Origin: Aquisphaera giovannonii
Lineage (GTDB): Bacteria > Planctomycetota > Planctomycetia > Isosphaerales > Isosphaeraceae
Direction: 5' to 3'
DNA: 64,000 nt
Assembly: GCF_008087625.1 (NCBI RefSeq)
Contig: NZ_CP042997.1
Span: forward strand, 1,612,001-1,676,000
Position 1 is the stretch's first letter. Every line of letters begins with the position of its first letter. This document shows positions 37,293 through 46,116 of the stretch, piece by piece. The translations under genes were made by a program, and so were the position numbers. Under the pieces are notes generated by a model. The model had not been told where the DNA came from. It saw only the letters and a program-made list of their open reading frames with translations, and ran no database searches.

Positions 37293-37742
37293 TTATGCCG
37301 TGGACGGCAGGCCGGGGCGGCGAGGCGGATGGAAGATCGAGTCGGGCTCGTGGATGGGCGCGAGGCGAGCATCATCGGCCCGGCGGAGGATCGATCCGGG
37401 ATCGGGAAGGACGGACGTACAGGCGGTGATCGCCCGGTAGCTCTCGCCCTCCGTCATGACGGACGGCAGGGTCGTGGGCGGGGTCGCTGGGCTCCCGGAA
37501 CAGAACGCCCCGGAGCAGGGCGACGGCCGCGACGGCGATCGCTCGCCGTGGGCTGGGGGAGCCGCGTCCGCGGTGGACAGGCGGTCGAGAAGAGCGGGCC
37601 CTGCGGCTCGCGGCGGCATGGTCAGGTAGCGGGCGGAGCAGCCGGCCCGGGCCGGCGGGGACGCGGCGCAGAGGAGCAGCAGCAGCGACAGCGTCGCGCC
37701 GAGTCTCAGAGACGCCACGATTCCCAGGGCCGAGGGTCGCAT
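37293..37742 (-). CDS. Putative small secreted protein
   Basis: A 149-residue frame starting MRPSALGIVASLRLG with a good signal peptide core (ATLSLLLLLCAASPPARA, cut before GCSARY). The mature part is Pro/Ser/Ala-rich with PPRAAGPALLDRLSTADAAPP and no known domain. The ribosome-binding site is weak and the composition is close to that of chance GC-rich frames, so it may not be real; the signal peptide is the main support. Confidence 0.4.
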   Translation of the reverse strand: MRPSALGIVASLRLGATLSLLLLLCAASPPARAGCSARYLTMPPRAAGPALLDRLSTADAAPPAHGERSPSRPSPCSGAFCSGSPATPPTTLPSVMTEGESYRAITACTSVLPDPGSILRRADDARLAPIHEPDSIFHPPRRPGLPSTA

Positions 37743-38054
37743 AGCTGCACCGATTTCGCGCGGACGATTTGCAGCGGAACGGGATCGGAGGATGCGAAAG
37801 TGACGGCCGACGTGAATCGGCTCGCATGGGGGAAGAGAGTAACCGAACCGGACACGGCAATCAAGCATCTCCAATCGCCATTTCATCGGACTCGACATTA
37901 CTTCGAGCGATCGAGTTCCCGTCGTTCGGAGCGTGCGAGGTGGCACTTTCCGCGGAATCCGGCATAATCGACCGCGGAATCCCTGGGGGCCCATCGGATA
38001 CGCGAGAGCGAAGGCCGCGCGGGGCAGGAGCCATCCGTCCGCACCTCGACGAGG
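37743..38054. other. Divergent intergenic region before ribokinase
   Basis: It has an AT-richer patch at about 37740-37920 and should hold promoters for the small secreted protein (minus) and ribokinase (plus). I could not define exact hexamers. No gene seen. Confidence 0.4.
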
Positions 38055-39002
38055 ATGAATGAGCACATGGCCGACCCAACGCCGCGGGTCGTGGTGATCG
38101 GCTCGAGCAACACCGACATGACCGTCCGCGTCCCCTCGCTGCCCGGGGCCGGGCAGACGGTCCTGGGAAGGGACTTCCTGGTCTCGGCGGGCGGCAAGGG
38201 GGCCAATCAGGCGGTCGCCGCGCGGAGGGCGGGCGCCGAGGTCGCGTTCGTCACGGCCGTCGGCGACGACGACTTCGGCAGGCGGTCGCTCGACGGATAT
38301 CGAGGCGAGGGGATCGACGTCTCGTTCGCGAAGACGGTCCCCGGCGTGGCCTCCGGGGTCGCCCTGATCTTCGTGTCCGAGGACGGCGAGAACCTGATCG
38401 GCGTGGCCTCGGGGGCGAACCTGGAATTGAGCCCGGCGGACATCGACGCCCTGCCCGATGACCTCTTCCGCGCCGGGGACGTCCTGCTGGCGGGCCTCGA
38501 GATCCCGATCCCGACGGCGATCCGCGCCCTGCGAAGGGGGAAGCAGGCCGGCATGACGGCCATCCTCAACCCGGCCCCCGCCCCGTCGCTCACCGAGGCC
38601 GAGGTCGGCTACCTGCTGGCCGAGGCCGACGTCATCACGCCCAACCGGATCGAGGCGATCATGCTGGCGGGCGTCCGGCCGGGCGAGAAGCCGGGGCCGA
38701 ACGCCCTGGCCGCGGGGCTGCTCGCCATGGGCCCGCGATCGGTCGTCATCACCCTCGGCGCCGAGGGCTGCCTGATCGTCCACGAGGGGGAGTCCCTGGC
38801 CGTGCCTTCGCCGAAAGTCCAGGCCGTGGACGCCGTGGGCGCCGGCGACGCCTTCAACGGCATCCTCGCGGTCGGGCTCGCCGAGGGGCTCTCGCTCGCC
38901 GATGCCGCCCGCCGGGCCGTGAAGGGAGCCGCCCTCGCCGTGACCCGCCCCGGCGCCCAGCCGGCCTTGCCGACCCGATCGGAGATCGACGCCTTCCCTT
39001 GA
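38055..39002 (+). CDS. rbsK: Ribokinase
   Basis: A 315-residue PfkB-family sugar kinase. The family signatures are GGKGANQAVAARRAG near residue 45 and DAVGAGDAFNGILAVGL near residue 255, including the catalytic Asp (GAGD). NPAPAPS and VVITLGAEGC are also typical of ribokinases. It phosphorylates ribose (or a related sugar) at O5 in the cytoplasm using ATP. ATGs at 38055 and 38067 are both possible. The gamma-glutamyltransferase gene starts ten bases downstream, so the two may be cotranscribed, although they have no obvious shared pathway. Confidence 0.9.
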   Translation: MNEHMADPTPRVVVIGSSNTDMTVRVPSLPGAGQTVLGRDFLVSAGGKGANQAVAARRAGAEVAFVTAVGDDDFGRRSLDGYRGEGIDVSFAKTVPGVASGVALIFVSEDGENLIGVASGANLELSPADIDALPDDLFRAGDVLLAGLEIPIPTAIRALRRGKQAGMTAILNPAPAPSLTEAEVGYLLAEADVITPNRIEAIMLAGVRPGEKPGPNALAAGLLAMGPRSVVITLGAEGCLIVHEGESLAVPSPKVQAVDAVGAGDAFNGILAVGLAEGLSLADAARRAVKGAALAVTRPGAQPALPTRSEIDAFP

Positions 39003-39012
39003 GGATCCTCTG

Positions 39013-40746
39013 ATGCCATCACGCCTCGACTCGGCGGCCGCGGTCCTTGCCATCCTGGTCCTCGCGTGCCTGGGGCCGGATTCCATCGGGAAGAATCGCG
39101 CCGAGGCCGCGGACCGTCCGCATGGTCCCCGGCACAAGACTCGATCGGCGGTCATCGCGCGCGAGGGCCTCGCGGCGACGAGCCAGCCGCTGGCCTCGAT
39201 GGCCGCGATCCGCGTCCTGCAATCCGGCGGCAACGCCGTCGACGCGGCGATCGCGGCGAATGCTGTCCTCGGCGTGGTCGAGCCGATGTCCTGCGGCATG
39301 GGCGGCGACCTGTTCGCCATCGTCTGGGATGCCAGGTCGCGGAAGCTCTACGGGCTGAATGCCTCCGGCCGGTCACCCCGCGCGGCGACCATCGCCTATT
39401 ACCGCCAGCGGGGCTATGAGTTCATCCCGACGAGCGGCCCACTGAGCTGGTCGGTCCCCGGCTGCGTGGACGGCTGGGATCAACTCCGCGGCCGATTCGG
39501 CACCCGGCCCCTCGCCGAGCTCCTGGCGCCGGCGATCCGATACGCCGAGGACGGCTTCCCCGTCACCGAGATCATCGCCGGCGACTGGAAGCTCTCCGAG
39601 CGTGCCCTCCGCGCCGTGCCCACGTCGGCCGCCTGCTTCCTCCCCGGCGGCCACGCGCCGACGACCGGAGACGTCTTCCGCAACCCGGGCCTGGCCCGCT
39701 CACTCCGCCTGGTCGCCGAGGGGGGCCGCGATGCCTTCTACCGCGGGACCATCGCCGAGGCCATCGGCGCCTACAGCCGCTCGGTGGGCGGCCTGCTCGC
39801 GGCCGAGGACCTCGCCGCGCACGCCTCGAGCTGGATCGATCCCGTCTCCGTGAATTACCGCGGGTACGACGTCTGGGAGCTGCCGCCGAACGGACAGGGG
39901 ATCGCCGCGCTCCAGATGCTGAACCTCCTGGAGCCGCACGACCTGAAGCGGATGGGCTTCGGCTCGGCGGACGCCCTCCACCTGATGATCGAGGCCAAGA
40001 AGCTCGCCTACGAGGACCGCGCCCGCTACTACGCCGACATGGACAGGTCGAGAGTCCCGGTGAAGGAGCTGATCTCCCGGGAGTACGCCGCGAGGCGACA
40101 GAAGCTCATCGATCCGTCCCGGGCCAGCACCAACCCGATTGCGGGCGAGCCGCTCCAGGCGGACACGATCTACATGACCGTGGCCGACGGGGCCGGCAAC
40201 GCGATCAGCCTGATTCAGAGCAACTTCAACGGATTCGGCTCCGGGCACGTCCCGGGCTCGCTCGGGTTCGCGCTCCAGAATCGCGGCTGCCTGTTCGCGC
40301 TGGACGAGTCGCACCCCAACCGCCTGGAGCCTGGAAAGCGGCCGTTCCACACCATCATCCCGGGGTTCGTGACGAAGGACGGCAAGCCCTGGCTGAGCTT
40401 CGGCCTGATGGGGGGCGACATGCAGGCCCAGGGCCACGTTCAAGTCCTCTGCAACATGATCGACTTCGGCATGGACGTCCAGGAGGCCGGCGACGCCCCG
40501 CGGTTCCGCCACTTCGGCTCGACCGAGCCCACCGGCCAGCCGGCCCAATCGGGCGGCGGCACCGTCGCCGTCGAGTCCGGCTTCCCGCCCGAGGCGATCC
40601 GGGCCCTCGAAGCGAAGGGGCACAGGATCGTCCTTGCCGAGCCCGGCGGCTTCGGCGGATATCAGGCCATCCGCATCGACCTGGATCGCGGCGTCCTCAT
40701 CGGCGGCTCCGACCCCCGGAAGGACGGCGCGGCGATCGGGTACTAG
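39013..40746 (+). CDS. ggt: Gamma-glutamyltransferase, exported
   Basis: A 577-residue Ntn-hydrolase precursor. A signal peptide (SAAAVLAILVLACLG) precedes the large subunit with SGGNAVDAAIAANAVLGVVEPMSCGMGGDLF and SVPGCVDGW. The autocleavage and nucleophile site is at QADTIYMTVADGAGNAIS (Thr of DT), starting the small subunit, followed by PGFVTKDGKPWLSFGLMGGDMQAQGHVQVL. GGTs cleave gamma-glutamyl bonds in glutathione and related peptides in the periplasm. The nucleophile motif has Ile in place of the second Thr of the usual TTHY, a modest deviation. It is transcribed with ribokinase upstream. Confidence 0.88.
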   Translation: MPSRLDSAAAVLAILVLACLGPDSIGKNRAEAADRPHGPRHKTRSAVIAREGLAATSQPLASMAAIRVLQSGGNAVDAAIAANAVLGVVEPMSCGMGGDLFAIVWDARSRKLYGLNASGRSPRAATIAYYRQRGYEFIPTSGPLSWSVPGCVDGWDQLRGRFGTRPLAELLAPAIRYAEDGFPVTEIIAGDWKLSERALRAVPTSAACFLPGGHAPTTGDVFRNPGLARSLRLVAEGGRDAFYRGTIAEAIGAYSRSVGGLLAAEDLAAHASSWIDPVSVNYRGYDVWELPPNGQGIAALQMLNLLEPHDLKRMGFGSADALHLMIEAKKLAYEDRARYYADMDRSRVPVKELISREYAARRQKLIDPSRASTNPIAGEPLQADTIYMTVADGAGNAISLIQSNFNGFGSGHVPGSLGFALQNRGCLFALDESHPNRLEPGKRPFHTIIPGFVTKDGKPWLSFGLMGGDMQAQGHVQVLCNMIDFGMDVQEAGDAPRFRHFGSTEPTGQPAQSGGGTVAVESGFPPEAIRALEAKGHRIVLAEPGGFGGYQAIRIDLDRGVLIGGSDPRKDGAAIGY

Positions 40747-41019
40747 CGCCTCGTCCACATTGAGGCCTCCGACCCTCGGAGGGAAAGCACAGGGGTCGGC
40801 TGCCGGCGGTGACTCCGGCAGGCCCGTCGTGCGCCTGTAAATGCGACGAACAAGGGCGATGCGAAGGTTGCAACTCGGACGGTCCCCGATACCCGTCCTC
40901 CGGCATAGAGCCTGTGCCTGGCCGTATCGGAGTGGCGGCATCGCCGTCGTGCGTCAGCACGGCCGCGGTCTCTACCGCTCAGAATCGGCAACAGACGGCC
41001 TGACTCAGGAAGGCGGTGA

Positions 41020-42321
41020 GTGGTGCCGCGATCTCGTTTCCGCTTCACGATTCGGGCGTTGATTCTCGCGGTAGCCCTCGTGGCTTTGAACCTTGCCGCA
41101 GTCAGGGCGATCGTGAAGGAGGAGTGGCGAGGCGGGGCGTCGCTCGCTTTCAAGGGGAATGCCGTTCTGGAAAAGCTCGACGCTCGAGATGAGGAAGGCG
41201 TCGCCTGCCGCTACGGCCTCGTTCGCATGTCAGACGGGAGCTACAGGATTCGAATACGAGAGGTTTGGCGATTTCCGCGACCTCAAACGCCCTTTCAGGT
41301 CTTTTCCCTGGTGATCTGTAGCCTATCGATCACATGCTTGGTTCTGACGCTCTACGCCTGGGAATTGGGCGTGCCCCTCCGAGACGGCTCACCGGGCGAC
41401 AAAGGAAGCCAACAGGCATTGGCCGCACGGATCTGGCTCGGCGTGAGATGGATAGTACTGGCCGTCGCCTTGATCGTCTCCAACGTTGCCGCCAGCCGAT
41501 ACCAGCCCATCTACGACCTCTACGAGACCGGCCCGCCCGACCGTGCGGCCGGCGACCTCGCGGATTGGGCTGTTCAGCGTCCTCACAAGTTCGTCCTGAA
41601 ACTTGCGGACAATTCCCGGCCGGAGTACCGCCGGCAAGTTGCCCTTGTGGGCGCGGCCGACGTCGGCCTTGCAGTAGACCTCCAGGATCTCTTCCATGCC
41701 ACTCCGCGGGTGCTCAACCTCGCCGTGGACGGGACGATGGTGGAACGTTGTGCCCTGGACTCGGAAGGCGCCGCGCAGACGCGATTGCCGGCCGTTCTCT
41801 TCTTCTCTTCGCTGACCAACGAGGTCACGATCGATTTCAAGGCTGATGGCGCTATCGTTGGGTCCATGGGTATGCCGGGAGAGGAGGGGAGCAGTCGACG
41901 AGTCATACGACCGCCGACGTTCTCATTCCTGGAGCGTCGCTGGCCATTGATCGGCAGCGTGAGCATGAGCGTAGTTGCCCTTTCTCTGACTCTACGTCGC
42001 CTGAGCCGGCGGAAGCTTTCCATGCTGTCCATCGCACTCATTCTAGCCGTGGTCAATGTCCCCGCAGCCATGGCGTGCCTTCCCCATGATTCGCCACGGC
42101 TCCTGAGCCAAACCTGGGGCATGGCCGTTTCGGGGGAATTGTACTTCTCGGACGGTACCCGACGCACATACGAGAGAAAACCCGGGGCACCGATGCGGAT
42201 CACGCGGATCGAGATATCGGAGGGGACACCATCAAGGCGGATTTCATGGTCGGTCATCGCCGGCCCATTGGCGTCGATCCTCTTCATCGTCATTTGGAGG
42301 AGTTGGGCACGTCCGTCGTGA
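41020..42321 (+). CDS. Multi-membrane hypothetical protein
   Basis: A 433-residue membrane protein I do not recognise. The N-terminus RFRFTIRALILAVALVALNLAA is a pattern common at the start of planctomycete membrane proteins. Further helices are at about residues 92-112 (FSLVICSLSITCLVLTLYAW), 140-157, 312-325, 335-350 and the C-terminus (VIAGPLASILFIVIW). Two soluble loops (about 30-85 and 165-300) lie between. Base composition is lower in GC and codon use less biased than in neighbours, which could reflect a more recent arrival. The start is one of two adjacent GTGs (41020/41023) with GGAAGG upstream. Confidence 0.65.
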   Translation: MVPRSRFRFTIRALILAVALVALNLAAVRAIVKEEWRGGASLAFKGNAVLEKLDARDEEGVACRYGLVRMSDGSYRIRIREVWRFPRPQTPFQVFSLVICSLSITCLVLTLYAWELGVPLRDGSPGDKGSQQALAARIWLGVRWIVLAVALIVSNVAASRYQPIYDLYETGPPDRAAGDLADWAVQRPHKFVLKLADNSRPEYRRQVALVGAADVGLAVDLQDLFHATPRVLNLAVDGTMVERCALDSEGAAQTRLPAVLFFSSLTNEVTIDFKADGAIVGSMGMPGEEGSSRRVIRPPTFSFLERRWPLIGSVSMSVVALSLTLRRLSRRKLSMLSIALILAVVNVPAAMACLPHDSPRLLSQTWGMAVSGELYFSDGTRRTYERKPGAPMRITRIEISEGTPSRRISWSVIAGPLASILFIVIWRSWARPS

Positions 42322-42695
42322 GCGGCACGGACTCATGTTGAGTTCGACCGCCCGCCGATTTCCCGGGTCCGATGGCGCCGACTCAGTCGATCTCTGATCC
42401 GGCGTTGCGGTCGCGTGGATTTGCTCGAAGCCCGTTTCCCACGACTCGGGTGCCCATCGATTCGCCCCGAGAAGGGCTGGCCTATGCGAGTCGAAGAACC
42501 TCGGGCGGCCGCCGAGCTGTCGGCACCGACCCTTGGCGACATCGGCGCGAGCAGCCCGGACGCTGAGACTCATTCGGATATGGCCATGAACATTCCGGCC
42601 GATGCTCATGTCATCGGGGATGACCGAGCCGCAACCGGTGCATCACGGTCCATTGCGGACCGTGGGGTCGATCCCGCGGGAGGCCATGGCCAACC
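42322..42695. other. Intergenic region between the membrane protein and ruvX
   Basis: No convincing gene; it separates two converging transcription units. I see no strong terminator hairpin with a T run. Confidence 0.4.
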
Positions 42696-43157
42696 TCATC
42701 CGCCCGCCTCGTCGGCCAGCGGCCCCGGGGCGGACGGCTCCTCGGGGCAGCCGGCGTCGAGGTAGCCTTGCAGCAGGATCTGGGCGGCGAGCTTGTCGCG
42801 GAGGGCCTTGCGCCTCTGGCGTTTCAGGCCGGAGGAGATCATCAGGTTGTCGGCCTCGACCGAGGTGTAGCGCTCGTCGGTGAACCGGACCGGGAGGGAC
42901 GTGACCGAGGCGAGCCAGGCGCCCCAGCGTCGGGCGTGGCCGGCGAGCTCGCCCTCGCGCCCGGTCGTGTGGACGGGCAGGCCGACGACCAGCAGGTCCA
43001 CGTCGTTCTCCAGGGCGAGCTGCCGGTAGTGGCGGGCGTCGCGGGCCTCGTCCCCGCGCTCGTACACCTCCAGCGGCGAGGCGATCGAGCGGCCGGAATC
43101 GCTGATCGCCGCGCCGACGCGGCGGAGTCCGAAGTCGAGGCCCAGGATCCGCCCCAT
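42696..43157 (-). CDS. ruvX: RuvX/YqgF-type Holliday-junction resolvase family protein
   Basis: A 153-residue RNase H-like protein with ILGLDFGLRRVGAAISD (first catalytic Asp), VVGLPVHTTGREG, RFTDERYTSVEA (Glu) and a C-terminal KLAAQILLQGYLD helix (Asp). YqgF proteins process 16S rRNA ends or resolve Holliday junctions. In place of the usual GLPxxMDG it has GLPVHTTG. It lies 15 bases after the mannose-1-phosphate guanylyltransferase gene, so they are probably cotranscribed. Confidence 0.85.
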   Translation of the reverse strand: MGRILGLDFGLRRVGAAISDSGRSIASPLEVYERGDEARDARHYRQLALENDVDLLVVGLPVHTTGREGELAGHARRWGAWLASVTSLPVRFTDERYTSVEADNLMISSGLKRQRRKALRDKLAAQILLQGYLDAGCPEEPSAPGPLADEAGG

Positions 43158-43172
43158 GCCGGGTCGCTCCGC

Positions 43173-44252
43173 TCAGAGGTACGCGCCGTGGCCCTTCTCT
43201 TCCAGGCCCTCGACCAGGCCCTTGAGCTGGTCGAGCTGGCCGCGGCGGGCGACCAGCGTGGCCTTTCCGGACTGGACGATCACGACGTCGTCCAGGCCGA
43301 GGGTCGCGATCAGGCCGCCATCGTCGGAGATGACGATCGAGTTCCTGGTGTCCTTCGCCAAGACGTCGCCCTGGATGGCGTTGCCCTGCGCATCGAGCGG
43401 CAGGAGCGTCGCCAGGGACCGCCAGTCGCCGACGTCGTTCCAGTCGTAGCGGACTTCCAGCACCCGGACGTTGGCGGCCTTCTCCATGACCGCCTTGTCG
43501 ATCGGGGCCTTCGGCAGGCTCGGGTACTCCCGGGCGATGGCCGCGGCCTCGTCGGGCGTGCCCAGGGACTCGGCGACCCGGGCGAGGGCAGACGCGAGGT
43601 CGGGGCGATGCCGCTCCAGCTCATCCAGGATCGTGCCCGCCCTCCAGAGGAAGAGGCCGGAATTCCACGCGAATCGCCCCGAGGCCAGGAACTCCTCCGC
43701 GGTCTGCCGGTCGGGCTTCTCGCGGAACTGGACGACGCGATTCACGGGGATGCCGTCGATCGTCTCGATCAGCTCCCCGCGCTCGATGTAGCCGTAGCCG
43801 GTCTCCGGCCGCGTAGGCCGGATGCCGAACGTCACGAGCGCGGTGGGGTCGGCGTCGACGACCGACAGGCCTGCCTTGAGCGTATCCCGGAAGGCCGAGT
43901 CCGGTGCGATGACGTGGTCGGCCGGCGTGACGACCATGGTCCCCTGCGGGTCCCGCTTGCGGACGATCCAGGCGGCCAGGCCCACGCAGGCCGCCGTGTC
44001 CCTCGGGCAGGGCTCCGCGACGACGTTCCCCGCCGGCAGCTCCGGGAGCTGTTCCCGGGTGGCCGCCGCCTGGTCGGCCCCCGTCACGACGACGATCCGC
44101 TCGGGCGCGACCAGCGGATGCAGCCGCGCCACGGTCTGCTGGAGCATCGTCGCGTCGCCGTGCAGCCTCAGGAGCTGCTTGGGACGGTCCCGCCGGCTCC
44201 TTGGCCAGAACCGCGTCCCGCTCCCCCCCGCCATGATGATCGCGTGAAGCAT
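43173..44252 (-). CDS. manC: Mannose-1-phosphate guanylyltransferase
   Basis: A 359-residue nucleotidyltransferase. The signature MAGGSGTRFWPRSRRDRPKQLL is at the N-terminus, followed by EPCPRDTAACVGLAA, TPADHVI, ETGYGYIERG, FREKPDRQTAEEFL and the C-terminal YDWNDVGDW. It makes GDP-mannose from mannose-1-phosphate and GTP, a precursor for exopolysaccharides and glycoconjugates. There is no C-terminal isomerase domain, so this is the monofunctional form. Upstream on the same strand, 36 bases away, is a UDP-sugar pyrophosphorylase; together they suggest a nucleotide-sugar unit. Confidence 0.92.
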   Translation of the reverse strand: MLHAIIMAGGSGTRFWPRSRRDRPKQLLRLHGDATMLQQTVARLHPLVAPERIVVVTGADQAAATREQLPELPAGNVVAEPCPRDTAACVGLAAWIVRKRDPQGTMVVTPADHVIAPDSAFRDTLKAGLSVVDADPTALVTFGIRPTRPETGYGYIERGELIETIDGIPVNRVVQFREKPDRQTAEEFLASGRFAWNSGLFLWRAGTILDELERHRPDLASALARVAESLGTPDEAAAIAREYPSLPKAPIDKAVMEKAANVRVLEVRYDWNDVGDWRSLATLLPLDAQGNAIQGDVLAKDTRNSIVISDDGGLIATLGLDDVVIVQSGKATLVARRGQLDQLKGLVEGLEEKGHGAYL

Positions 44253-44288
44253 GAGAACCGATCCTCCCTGCTGAGTTCTCCGACGACG

Positions 44289-45713
44289 TCACCTGAGGTA
44301 AACGGGCTTCTGCACGACGAAGCCGGGCTCGAGCTTGGAGCGGAGCTCCTGCGCGTCGAGCGCGTAGAGCGGGCTGATCTCGATGCCGAAGGGGACCGAG
44401 CCGTCGGCCCGGCGCGGGACCGTCGCGCCGGCCTGCTCCAGCCAGGAGCCGAAGAGGTCGCTCATCCGCTGGTGCACCGTGGCCGGCGAGTCCGGTCCGA
44501 CCGCGTTCTTGAGCGGCTCGAACTCCGTCGGCCGGTCGGTCTCGACGATCGCCCAGCGTTTCGCCATCGGGAGCGCGTCGAAGATGAACTGCTCGAACTT
44601 CACGGCGTTCGGCTCCCCGGGTTTCACGAGGGCGCCCGACGCATCGACGTACGGCACCTTCTTGATCGCGCGGTGGAACGGCAGCCGGGCCTCGCCGACG
44701 AGGCGCTCGATGAACGACCGCTCCAGGACGTGGATGGCGATGCTGCCGGCCCAGAGCTCCAGCGAGCCCTCCGGCACGCGGCGGTTGGCGAGCTCCGGCG
44801 GGAGGTCCGAATACTCGATCACCTGCGGCACGCCGTCCACGGCGACCACCACGCCGACCTTCTCGTCCGGGGCGAGCTTCTCGATCACCTTGAACGACAT
44901 CTCGGCGTCGGCCTGGCGGTGCAGGCCCAGGAATCCCGGGTCGGCAATCTGCACCAGGGGGTTGTCCACCTGGAAGTAGAAGAGGGTGCGGACGCCCTTC
45001 TCGCGCATCTCGTCGAGGCAGCTGGGAGAACCCCCCGGGCCGGGGGCGGCGAGGGCCGCCAGCGTGCCGCCGTGGCCGTCGGGGCTGAGGGCCACGTGGC
45101 CCGGCTCGGCGAGGAGCACCTTGCCGCTCCCCTTGTCCACGGCGGGCATCTGGCCCTGGACGAAGAACCGGACGTGCCCCAGGCCGAAGTTGCCGTGCTC
45201 CTCGAAGAAGTCCCGGGTGGCGTCGTTGTTCTCCGGGCTGGTCATGACGTAGAGGGGCAAGGCCCGGCCGTGCCGTCGCCCCAGCGCCACGATCTTCTCC
45301 GCATGGATCTGGAAGAGGCTGGCCTGGGAGACCGGCCCGATGGGGAAGGTCCCCTTGGGGCCGTCGTAGCCGAGCCTCGTCCCGGAGCCCCCGGCGACGA
45401 GGATGACCCCGACCTCGCCGGCGGCCAGGGCCTCCGCCCCGTGCTCCGCGGCGCGACGGCGGGCGATCCGCTCGCCGTCGGTCCGGGGGAGCCTGACCAC
45501 GTCGATCGGATCCACCCTGGACGGCTCGACCTGCGCGGCGGCGTCGCCGGCGACGAGCTCCTTGACCAGGCGGTCGAGCTGCTCCAGGTCGATCGCCGCG
45601 ACCTCCGCGGCCAGCCTCGCCCGCCCCGCGTCATCGAGCTGATCCCACCAGCCCAGGAGGTGCTCCTGTCCATGCCGCTTCAATCGATCCATCAGTTCCG
45701 GGTCGGGTGACAT
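44289..45713 (-). CDS. Eukaryotic-type UDP-sugar pyrophosphorylase (UDPGP/UAP family)
   Basis: A 474-residue protein of the UDPGP family. It has EVGVILVAGGSGTRLGYDGPKG (nucleotide-binding loop), PLYVMTSPENNDATRDFFEEH, FFVQGQMPAVD, LSPDGHGGTLAAL and YFQVDNPLVQI, which match eukaryotic UDP-N-acetylglucosamine pyrophosphorylases more closely than bacterial GlmU or GalU. It should make UDP-GlcNAc or UDP-glucose from the sugar phosphate and UTP; the choice is not settled by sequence. The ATG at 45713 has AGGAG upstream; the frame extends 61 further codons that look non-coding. First gene of a run with manC and ruvX. Confidence 0.85.
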   Translation of the reverse strand: MSPDPELMDRLKRHGQEHLLGWWDQLDDAGRARLAAEVAAIDLEQLDRLVKELVAGDAAAQVEPSRVDPIDVVRLPRTDGERIARRRAAEHGAEALAAGEVGVILVAGGSGTRLGYDGPKGTFPIGPVSQASLFQIHAEKIVALGRRHGRALPLYVMTSPENNDATRDFFEEHGNFGLGHVRFFVQGQMPAVDKGSGKVLLAEPGHVALSPDGHGGTLAALAAPGPGGSPSCLDEMREKGVRTLFYFQVDNPLVQIADPGFLGLHRQADAEMSFKVIEKLAPDEKVGVVVAVDGVPQVIEYSDLPPELANRRVPEGSLELWAGSIAIHVLERSFIERLVGEARLPFHRAIKKVPYVDASGALVKPGEPNAVKFEQFIFDALPMAKRWAIVETDRPTEFEPLKNAVGPDSPATVHQRMSDLFGSWLEQAGATVPRRADGSVPFGIEISPLYALDAQELRSKLEPGFVVQKPVYLR

Positions 45714-46116
45714 CTCGATCTCGCTCCTCGCCTTCTCGCCCCGCGTCGTCGCCGCTCGAATCTCGTCTGCCCGGGCGAGTTGGCATTCTATCGCGTTCGA
45801 GAGCCCGGCGCGAACGGGGAGGCGGCCTCGCGAGGGTCGTCCGACTCCGGGGCACTCGGGCCGTAGCGGCCGGGAGTCGCCCGCGTCGGCCTCCACCTGG
45901 CGCGGGCGCGGAACGAGCGCGAGGATGCAAGATCAATTTCAATAGGAGCTTAGGGCCGAGCCACCGGCGGCAACCGTCGACGCGGGCTGGACGGAGGCAG
46001 GCCCCTCGAAGGAGGCCGGGGCGGGGAGTTCGGCGTCGGTTTTATGAAAGCTTCGGGAGATGATCCGACGGCCGACTCCCCGGGCCCGGCGCGGCTCCGT
46101 CCGCGACCGCCCGGCC
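45714..46116. other. Intergenic region upstream of the pyrophosphorylase
   Basis: It contains an AT-richer patch at 45925-45955 that may be part of a promoter. Its right end is the 3' flank of the LEPR-type gene. No gene or clear terminator seen. Confidence 0.35.
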
